A stretch of DNA of 64,000 nucleotides from Cutaneotrichosporon cavernicola. Taxonomy: Eukaryota > Basidiomycota > Tremellomycetes > Trichosporonales > Trichosporonaceae. The stretch lies in the NCBI RefSeq assembly GCF_030864355.1, contig NC_083395.1, forward strand, positions 2,542,001 through 2,606,000, written 5' to 3'. Shown one piece after another: positions 56,070-64,000 of this stretch. The notes beneath the pieces are model-generated. The model worked only from the letters and a program-made list of their open reading frames with translations, made no database searches and was not told where the DNA came from. The translations under genes were made by a program, and so were the position numbers. Position 1 is the first letter of the stretch. Each line of letters begins with the position of its first letter.

Positions 56070-57762
56070 CTACACTTCTCCCCCCTCCCTCCGTCTCCTG
56101 CGCCACATAACAACGCCCGGCACACTTAGCACAGCAGTAGACAAGCAGAACTGGAGCGCATTCCACAGGCCCGCCCACTTATACGTCCCATTACCCACCG
56201 TGATGAGCTCACCGGAAATAACAGGCCCGACAAGCATGGTGACCGACAGCACAGTCCACAGCAATCCCAAACGCATACCGATCTCGTGGGCTGGCGAGAT
56301 GGTCGCCGTCACGGCCGGGATGAGAGTCACGTGTCCGCCTGAGACGCAGCCGTAGATGGCTAATCCGGCGACGGTGGCGGGTGTGTTTAGGGGGACGATG
56401 AAGAAGCCGAAGAGGGTTATTGCGGAGAGGGCGGCGAAGAGGACGAAGATTAGCCAGGTGCCGAAACGGTCGGCTAGGGGCCCGCTGGCCATGCGGCCGA
56501 CAAAGTTTCCCGCTTGGAGGATGGCTACGGCGTAGCCTACGACTGTGGGAGAGGCGTGGTTCGCACGCGCGTAAAGCGATGCGTTGAAGTAGGGCGAGAA
56601 GACGCTGGTGTTAGATTGGGTGGGTGGGGGTTAGAAGAAACTCACGCAAGAGAGGTGAGCGACTGTCCAACGATGAGGAAGCAATACCGGAAATCCTTCC
56701 ACGGTTTAGCCAACGCGCGAACCGGCACTGGCGGCCGATTCGGCAACCGTTTCTTCATAAACAAACACCCCGGAAGCATAAGTACAAAATGGATCCCCGC
56801 GAGGATGAGGATAGCGTCGCGCCATACTACTATTAGCCCCAACTCTCATCCCAGCCCAAAGCGTACCAAAGCGGTCAGTCAAGTTCTTGATGAGGATCGG
56901 GTATATGACGCCGCCGGCCCCCGCGCCGGACATGATGACTGCCACGGCTGTTCCTCGGCGACGGAGGAACCAGTGCGCGGCGATGCCTGTTGCTGGCGAA
57001 TACACGATGGCGGCCGATACGCCAAACGCAGCGTGGGAGAGTAGGAACTGGTAGTATGTCCTCGAGACTGGGTTAGAGGACGAGTGCGGGAGAACGTACA
57101 TGCCACTGCTACCAGGGAGCCGAATTGGCCAAGCGTGGAGAGCATGACTAGTGGATGGGCGGAGTAGGCGTCGAAGAGGGCTCCAGAGATGACCGCGCCG
57201 CCGAAGGTGAGCGTGATTTGGATACTTGCTAGCCATCTGTTGTCAGCGGGGGGTGGGGGGGGGGGGGGGGGGGGATGAGGCTGTTGTTGTTAGGCCGTTG
57301 TTGTTGTTGGGGAAGACGAAGGAAGACGCAAGCAGACACTCACGCAACTTTGGCAGTAGAATACCCCTTCAACTGATGTGCGAGATAATACGCCTGAAAC
57401 TGCCCTGCTCCCGTAACGAGACCCAGCACACAGAAAATAGAAAATGCCGAGCCGATAACCACGAGCCATGCGCGCATCCCTCCATCCGGTGGTGGCCCGA
57501 TATGTCCTGCCGTGGCATGCTCTTTCCCTCCTTCTTCCGGTTGCTCTTTCCCCCCTTCTTCCGGCTCCTCTCTCCCCTCGAAAGGTTCTTGCTCTTTCCC
57601 CTCGGATGTGGCTTGGGATTCAGAGACCTCCTCCGCCAACTCGACGGCCAGGGCAGAGTCCTCACTCGTCCGTAGGCGCGGCGAGATGGAGCGGATGTAC
57701 GCCAAGTCTGCTGCCGGGTCGCTGTCGCGTCTTGATCGTGAGCGAGGTCGTGGTTGTGTCAT
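56070..57762 (-). CDS. MFS transporter, monocarboxylate-porter-like family
   Basis: Five exons: 57344-57762, 57100-57236, 56867-57067, 56646-56826 and 56070-56604. The introns are 107, 32, 40 and 41 nt; all phases agree and the protein has 490 residues. A 95-residue N-terminus is polar, with repeated EEGGKEQ/EEGGKEH units. The family marker PPDGGMRAWLVVIGSAF begins TM1. Twelve hydrophobic segments can be followed, among them WLASIQITLTFGGAVISGALFD, SAAIVYSPATGIAAHWFLRRRG, AVAVIMSGAGAGGVIYPILI, VGRMASGPLADRFG and GCVSGGHVTLIPAVTATISP. Fungal members (Mch-type) carry carboxylates, riboflavin or other organic acids; the substrate here is unknown. Intron 1 contains a long G run on the plus strand. 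Confidence 0.88.
57248..57277. repeat. Poly-G tract inside an intron of the MFS gene
   Basis: Twenty or more consecutive G on the plus strand after ggggtg; on the coding strand it is a C run in the first intron of the MFS gene. Length may be uncertain in the assembly. Confidence 0.9.
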
Positions 57763-58446
57763 GTTGTGTGGGGATCGTGAGTGTAGTCGCGTGGTGGGAG
57801 GGATTGAGGATGGCAGGGTTAAGCGTTAAGAGAAGAGTCGGAAGACAAGTAACGATGCCTCGGCGATCGGAAAAGATATGCCATGCCCGGGGTATCCGTT
57901 CCTGCTCCGCTGCTCCGCTGCCCTACTGCCCCGCTTTTGGCTGCTGATAACTCGGCCGCCCTGAAATTACTCGGCCAGAAATCTCTTCCGTCACCGGGCC
58001 GATCGGATGTATATTTAGCAGAGGATGTCTGTGTCAGTTGAGCCATGTGAGTCGACGATAGGTGCTTGGTCGGTGCGTTGGGAGATGGAGAATCCGATGG
58101 CGGCGGACATGGGCGGCTGGGTTGGAGGCCTACTGATATGCGGATCGTACGCCGAAGTGGAGGTTTGTCCACGAGCGATCCACGACTTATCAGCATGTGG
58201 CGAGATACGCGAGGCTCAAGTCGGCACCAGCCAGTGTTTCATCATTGCAATCCAAGAGGTCAAGGCGGTCTTGTTTAACGAGTTTGTCAATATACTACCA
58301 GTCCGTGGACATATGGTCATAGCCGATGTAAAAGTATACAAAGCGCACAGCGCTACAATCGAACAAAATATCCACAATGCGACTCCTCCATGCTCGTCCT
58401 CATGCTACCCCCTCCACTCCATGTGCGCTCCCTCCACCACAAACCC
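57763..58446. other. Intergenic spacer
   Basis: No supported gene. The interval holds the promoter of the MFS carrier (minus strand) and the 3' flank of the large disordered protein. The frames present are under 145 codons and without domains. Confidence 0.4.
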
Positions 58447-61099
58447 CTAGCTCGTCGCCGGCTGCCCCAGCCCAATGCCATACGGCCGTCGCTCCTTTAA
58501 TTCGCGACCTTCCGCAGCAGCCGCGGCAGCCCGGATACCGACGCCCTGCCCTCGCTTCTGGACTTGGCGGAAGAGGGTCATGAAGTGGTCGAGGGTCGGC
58601 TCGTCGTCGTCGGCCTCGTCCTTCGACGCCATCGGCGCGGTGACAGAGCGGCCGTTCCCAGGACGCAGGTTACCGGTCGAAGGCATTCTCGGCAGGCCCT
58701 TGTCCATCCGTGGCGATTCAGGACGCGTAAGCGAGCGCGAGAGCTGGGGCTTGCTGGGCGTCGAGACGGAGCGGCTGGGCTTGAACGGCTCGTGCTGCGC
58801 AGGCGTGTGGATCTGCTGGCTCGGCGGAGTGGCGTCAGGCGTGTACAACTCTGGAACACCAGGCGAAGGTGCCAGGATGGCTGGTAGACGAGGCGGTGTC
58901 TGAGGCAATGGGGTTGGTTTAGGAGTAACGTTGTCGCTTGGGACGCTGGCCCGCGCCGAGCCCTGAGCGGTCTCGCTCTCAGCCACTGCGCCGAGCCGCT
59001 GTCCACGCGCCACGTCCTCCTCACCCAGCACACTGATACTGGTCGGGCGCGGGAGTGCGCCGAAGGTACTTGTCCCGGGCAAGCTTCCGAACGTCTGCGT
59101 GCTCGGCAAGCGGGTCGGCGTCCCGAGGAGCTGCGCGTCATGGCCAGACATAGGGCGATCCATGAACGCGCTTGTCGGACGGGCCGCGTCCACGCTAACC
59201 CGCACCTCCGACCATGGACGATCGACGAGCTGTTCGGTCGACGCCCCCCAAGTTGAGGTCGAGGCACGGTGCGGAAAGCCGACAAGGTCAGTCGAGATGG
59301 GCTGGGCGTCTGATACCTCAGACGCGTCGTCGGCGATCTCCTCGCTCTCGCCGGCGCCAGCGGTCTTGGGGTCGACAGTGAGCTCCTCCTTGCCGTGATC
59401 GACAGCGGCCTCCTCACCATCCTTAGCTGCCGCCTCGTCCTTCGTGTCCTCAGCCTGGACGCCGCCCTCCTGCTTGTCGTTCCCTGCTTCTTCCTTAGCC
59501 TTCTCCTCCTGGTAGGTGTAGCTGCTTTCCCACACGCCCTGAATCTTGGCCGGTCCACCCATTATCGGCGGCAGTTCGGGAACACGAGATGCAACAGGTG
59601 CAGGTGGGGGGGCCAGCTCTGGCAACTGTGGTTCAGGCGCCGGCTGTACTGGCGAAAACTCAGACTTAGGCTCGGGCTTGGACTCAGAGAGTTGCTCGTC
59701 TGCCGCGCTTTCGAACACAGCCTGGATCTTGGCCGGGCCGCCCATGATAGGGGGAAGCTCTGGCGCGCGAGATCCGACTGCGGGCTCAGGCTGGGCGACA
59801 GGCTGGGTGTGCGGCTCCTTGGCTGTCGGCTCCGCGCTTTTTGTTGCCTCCTTCACCGCGTCCGCGGGCGCTGATGAGGACACGGCACTCACAATGGTGG
59901 CCTGCGCAATCCGTCCAGCCATGGGTCGGTTGAGGACGTCGGGCAGGGGCACCATCTCGACATTGGTCGGTGGGAGGTTGCGATAACTGCTCGACTGTGC
60001 AGTAGGCGCGGCCGGAGAGTCAGCAGAGCTGGACGACGCTGTGCGAATGCTAGCACTCTTTGGCGGCTCGAACGTGGCCGAAGTCACACTCCTACGTGAG
60101 CCCTTCGACGGTTGAGGGAGCTCAGCACCGAGCAACGTCTTCCCCGTCGGCGAGAGAACGGGGCTATCGACCTCGGGCATTCCAGAGCTCGCCGCTCGTG
60201 GGTCCAGAGCCACGTGCTGGCTCGTGGCGGGTTGGGCGAGACCGGGGAAAGGTAACGGCTTGTCGAGCGCCGGAAGACTGTTGCGCTTGTTGACCGTAGG
60301 GCTAGCGAACGAGGAAGGTGGGACACGCGAGCTGGGCTGCGCAGTCGCCGGCTGGGTGAGGCTGGATCCGAGATCAAGAGTGCCAATCGCGTCCAAGCGG
60401 TCCAGGGCGTCAAGGGCCGTGAAACGGCCAGCGCCGAGGTCCGGCGGGCTGTCAGGCAGCTCGCCGCCTCGAATGTCGTCCAGCTGGACGGCTCCGAGCG
60501 GCTCTGTCCGCGGCAACTTTGCTGGTGGGTTGGTCTTGGTAGGGACGACCGGGACGGGAGGGACAGGGGGGACGGGTGTCGCGGGCGTCCCCGTGGGGGT
60601 GGCGTCGCCGGCCCATGCGCTCGGCGGCGCCTTACGCGGGACGAGGCTCTTACGCTTGCGCGGGGCGGGGTCAAGCTTCGCCGGGGGAGTGGACGCTGCG
60701 CCGTTCGGAAGAGGGGGCACGGGGGGCGCGGTGTCTCTATCGAAACGCAGGGGGGGAACGGAGAAGGAGCTGGCGCGCTTCCGAGCCTTATCCTTATCCT
60801 TGTCCTTGTCCTTGTCCTTGGCCAGGCCGATGGTCTGGAAGAATGACTTGCGGCGGCCTACGTGTTAGAAAGGTGGGAGGTAGAGATGGGAGGGAAGGTG
60901 AGAACGCACGGATCTTCGGGGCCTCGCTTGGTGTGCTTGCCGTGCTCGGGCTCGACGGTTGCGGGTAGACAGAGCTCGATGAGCGTTGCTGCGTCGCAAA
61001 GTGGGAATGTCTTGGGCTTGGGAGCGGAGGTGGTATCGAGGGAGGGGGCGTGTCTGCTGCCAGCGTGTTACGCCGCCGCTTGAGCCACTTGAACGCCAT
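58447..61099 (-). CDS. Large disordered proline/serine-rich protein with repeated P-E-L-P-P-I-M-G-G motif
   Basis: Two exons, 60910-61099 and 58447-60857, with a 52-nt intron; 866 residues. It opens MAFKWLKRRRNTLAAD, then a Ser/Pro-rich stretch. The exon join gives APKIRRRKSFFQTIGLA followed by a lysine-aspartate run (KDKDKDKDKDK). Most of the rest is disordered, with Pro/Ser/Thr and phospho-site-like motifs. A 14-residue motif occurs twice, about residues 400-415 and 460-475: RAPELPPIMGGPAKIQ and RVPELPPIMGGPAKIQ, each followed by an aromatic/acidic tail (AVFES, GVWES). The C-terminus has a short helix (EPTLDHFMTLFRQVQKRGQG), perhaps the only folded element. No enzymatic domain is seen. A cell-cortex or signalling scaffold is plausible but unproven. 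Confidence 0.75.
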
Positions 61100-62380
61100 G
61101 GCGGCTTGAGATCAAGACCTGGGTGGAGGTGGAGGTGGAAGTGGAGGGAGCGATGAAAGGAGTGACTACTAGTTGGAGGGAGTGAGTGGTAAGTTGTTTA
61201 TGACATGTGTAGTGGATAGAGTATAGAAGAGGGATAAAGATGAAGAGAGGATGAGAAGAGTTGTAAAAGGAGAGTGAAGTGCGTGTGAGAGAGAGAGTGA
61301 GATGGGGGTGACAGGTACAGGCAAGAGGGAGGGGAAGGTGGATGTCACGCCAGTTGGAACGTAAGCCTTGAGGGTAGTGACCCTACTAAACAGCTTTGGA
61401 TGATAAACTACTCCCTTTAACAGGTTCAGAGACTTATCAGAAACGATAATTGAGAGCAGCGAGATGGAATGGATGCTTCATGTTGCGTGTTGAATGTTAC
61501 TTTGTGCTTCGTGGTGATTGTAAAAGAGCTCCAAGCGGAGTGCACGCGTCGCGTCGCGATCTCATCTCCATCCCGATCACCGCTTCCTCTTTGTCTCAGT
61601 TTACCTCCACTCACCCCTCTTGCCGACAAACACGTAGGTTGCCAGGTTCCTGGTGCCAGTTAGGTCCCCTACCAGTTGCTAGTTGTCAGTTGCAAGACAG
61701 CTGGGCGGTCGTTAGAGGATGTTTACGAGGATGTGTACGAGGTTGTTTACGAGGTTGTTTACGTGGGATGCGTACGCCCAAAGGGTTGATTCCAGGTCGC
61801 GGGTGCAACTCTGGAACATGGACACGACGTGTCTTACGACATCCAGCACGCATCTCCCAAACCGCCGAGCTCCGCTCCAGCATCTCTCCGCCAGGTCCAC
61901 ACAACACAAACATCAAACCCCAATGCATGTCCCAGACTGTTGGTGCAGGCACTCGGAGTTTGGCAAGTTTGACGATCAGGAGAGTGGAGCGATGCAAGGT
62001 CAACTGTCCATGGCTCAGACTGCCGACACGTAGACAAAGGCACTCCTATGTTGTCTGATCGGCCGCGTTCGAGCTTGGACACGTCTGGGACCTATTCCTG
62101 GCTACCCAACGCCAACGCCAATGCCATCCACGCTCTTTCGCCCACGCCATATCCTCATCGATACTACACTACTACAATGACCGACGAGTGTCAGAGAGTC
62201 CAGAGACGAGAAAGCTGTCTGTAAAAATAAACCGTATAGTGGGTGCGTGCATGCGTTTGGAGCGGCCGACCAATGTCACGCTGGGCCAGCGCGCGGATTA
62301 AGCCAGCCCCCGAGGAGGAGGCTGGCAAGTGGAATTAGAGAGGGCTGGGATGTGGATGGATGGATGGATGGGGGCAACAA
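61100..62380. other. Intergenic region
   Basis: No supported gene. The left part (61120-61330) is A/G-rich on the plus strand and is the leader/promoter of the disordered-protein gene. A 12-bp repeat (gttgtttacgag/gatgtgtacgag, about four copies) lies at 61714-61765. At 62353-62372 tggatggatgga is a short microsatellite. Confidence 0.5.
61714..61765. repeat. 12-bp tandem repeat, about four copies
   Basis: Units gaggatgtttac, gaggatgtgtac, gaggttgtttac, gaggttgtttac follow each other without gaps. The units differ by one or two bases. Confidence 0.9.
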
Positions 62381-63879
62381 CTACATCGCCGACATGGCGG
62401 CCGCCAAGCCGAGGAGCGCACCGGCGCCAATGCCAAGGGCGCTCGGTGTCATCATCTTTGCCGCAGCCACTATGGCGCCGTTGGAGGCTGCCGAGCCGCC
62501 GGCGCCGTTCGCCTCGCCATTGGGGTTGGGGTTAAAGGACGGTACGGCAAATGGCGTCGTCGCTGTGCTGCCCGGTTCCTCACCGGCCGCCTTAATGGAG
62601 AAACCAAACGACTGGCCAAGCTTGGCTGGAGGGTTAGCGCTCGTTTCTGGAGATCTCCCACGACCGACCACGGCGTAGCAGAGGGCCGACGGTCAAGGAG
62701 GCATAAAGATGCTGTGCTACCAAGGCTTTCAGACACAGGTCGGAGCTGGACGCGGGTCAAGACAGGGCAAGGCACGTCATGTTGGTTGCGACCCAGCCAT
62801 CCTGCCCATCCATCCAGCCAGCGTTCTATCCGCCAGCTCCCCCAGTCCTGGTCGCCGACCATGTATGTGGACTCACTGGTCGTACCAGCCTCGACGAGCC
62901 AGACTACATAGCCTGAGCCGACGGGGATGTCGTTGATTGTGACCTTGACGTTCTGGACACCACCGGGAACTGGAGTCAGTACTGGGTGGCAACTAACAGG
63001 CGATAAGAAATGTTGCCGGAGGGGGCTGTGCTGTTTTTAATCTGCAGCGAACCGGCAGCAGTTCCAGGATGACAAGTTGTCGGCGATGGATGTGACGCAA
63101 TCTTGTACACACGCAACAATGTCACTCACTATCCTTGTACACGACCTTCTGGGCAAACTGAGCGTTGGCAGTGTTGACGAGAATGATGTCGGCTGGGTCG
63201 GGGACGGGACTCCAAGCCGCAACATTTGCGATACCATTGACCCCTGTGCAAATGTCAGCGAGTGGTCATGAGTGTGAGTCGAAGAGATGACAGTTGGGTC
63301 CGAGCGAGCGAGCAGTCTCCGGTGTTGTAGATCGGCTGGTTGAGGGACAAGACAGTGATCAGGTCATCCAGTAACCCAAAGCCCAGTAATCCTGGATTCC
63401 AATGATTGGCATCCAATGGTGATGCGCAGTGTAACACACATAGCGAACGGACGCTTCAATTTGATATGATGCCGGATAACGAGCATCCGGCGACGCTTGT
63501 GCACTCGTCCCAGTAAGAAGCACTCACAGTATCCGTCTCTTCTACGGTCAGGCATGTAAAAGTAGGTTGTGTTCCAGTTCGGGTCGCCCGGACGGCCAGC
63601 AGTGCCGTTGGTGCCCGCCGTTCCGTTTGTTGTAACGCCACCAGATGGGACGACTCCGGAATCTGCAGGAGTAGTGCCGGTGGGCGTGGGGCCTGGCGAG
63701 GGTGACATGCCCATGCCTGAGCCGTCTGTCGTGACGCTAGTCCCAGTGTCCCCACCCGTGTCGCCGTCGGTTGTACCAGTGTCGGTATCGGTGCCGTCGG
63801 TGGCTGCTGGATCCTGGGCAGCGACACCGAGTGCGAGGAGGAGGAGTGCGAGGGCGCAAGTGCGGCGGAGGCCGAACAT
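62381..63879 (-). CDS. GPI-anchored cell-surface protein with Kre9/Knh1-like domain
   Basis: Best-fit model with five exons: 63528-63879, 63143-63243, 62994-63041, 62877-62952 and 62381-62625; introns 284, 101, 41 and 251 nt; about 273 residues. A signal peptide (MFGLRRTCALALLLLALGVAAQ) precedes a Thr/Gly/Asp-rich segment. The folded part reads VNGIANVAAWSPVPDPADII, LVNTANAQFAQKV, NSTAPSGNISYRL and VKVTINDIPVGSGYVVWLVE, as in Ser/Thr-rich GPI proteins with the Kre9/Knh1 N-terminal fold. The C-terminus (AKMMTPSALGIGAGALLGLA, then MSAM) is a GPI-attachment tail. The donor of the 41-nt intron (gttgcc) is weak, and the first intron contains an open stretch, so boundaries may be off. A role in wall glucan assembly is suggested by the family. 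Confidence 0.6.
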
Positions 63880-64000
63880 GGTGGAGAGTGATGAAGGGAA
63901 GGGAATTACCTGGTCGAGCGTTTGAATCGACCGATTGTGATGTGGGGGTTGGACAGACAAGTGGGATTTGACAACGGGAGACGACTGCAAGTGAGGATGG

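Noticed and set aside
63255..63437. Open stretch LITVLSLNQPIYNTGD as a separate exon of the Kre9-like gene
   Set aside because: No acceptor joins it in phase to exon 1 without a stop, while a direct exon 1-exon 2 join works in phase.

Overview
The window looks like nuclear DNA of a basidiomycete yeast, most likely a tremellomycete of the Trichosporonales type. That placement is an inference. It rests on GC-rich coding sequence, genes split by very short GT-AG introns with CTNAC-type branch sites, four nuclear tRNA genes that each carry an intron, and typical fungal gene content (acyl-CoA oxidase, allantoate-permease-like and monocarboxylate-type MFS carriers, GPI-anchored wall proteins). There is no bacterial operon organisation, CRISPR array or recognisable transposon.

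The dominant feature is an expanded family of F-box-like proteins of about 335-485 residues: 13 members, on both strands, in 64 kb. They share three things: (i) an N-terminal block of the form D-x-S/A-[YF]-P-H-[IL]-[LVI]-[DE] followed by a leucine/arginine helix ending in A-R-L-x-x-H; (ii) a middle of short strand motifs (R-V-L-D-x-x-G, then L-T/V-L-x-V, then x-T-L-V-G-x-[DE]) suggesting irregular leucine-rich repeats; and (iii) a C-terminal block (S-x-E-E-[YW]-x-x-x-[IV]-G-x-x-x-[YW]-x-[LI]-E). Two members (34-36.7 kb) have lost the first block but keep the last two. Nearly all are intronless, whereas the conserved metabolic genes between them are spliced. I know of no described function for the family.

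Layout. 1-4 kb: a four-TM membrane protein with a long disordered tail, and a GNAT acetyltransferase. 4-7.2 kb: two F-box-like genes. 7.8-9.7 kb: a transglutaminase-like (Cyk3-like) protein. 11.2-19.6 kb: three F-box-like genes, a secreted ricin-B-type lectin, a pirin, a tRNA and a decayed lectin. 19.8-21.5 kb: an MFS carrier. 21.5-25.7 kb: mostly non-coding, with an intron-containing tRNA-Glu(CTC), a 32-bp minisatellite and one small secreted protein. 25.7-28 kb: peroxisomal acyl-CoA oxidase. 29-46.5 kb: eight F-box-like genes, all on the plus strand, interrupted only by tRNA-Lys, a LacZ-type beta-galactosidase and a PPPDE-like cysteine-peptidase-fold gene. 47.4-55.2 kb: secreted proteins (an eight-cysteine plectasin-like defensin precursor, a second ricin-B lectin, a GPI-anchored PEBP protein) and a broken amino-acid permease next to minisatellites. 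55.8-64 kb: tRNA-Asp, a monocarboxylate-type MFS carrier, a large disordered protein and a GPI-anchored Kre9/Knh1-like protein.

The metabolic genes fit a lipid- and lactose-using yeast (beta-oxidation, beta-galactosidase, organic-acid carriers). The rest of the window is accessory: a diverging F-box-like repertoire and a small secretome of lectins and one defensin, with tandem duplications and pseudogenes as signs of fast turnover. Exon junctions were read by eye from reading frames and splice signals, and reading phase was checked for each model given.
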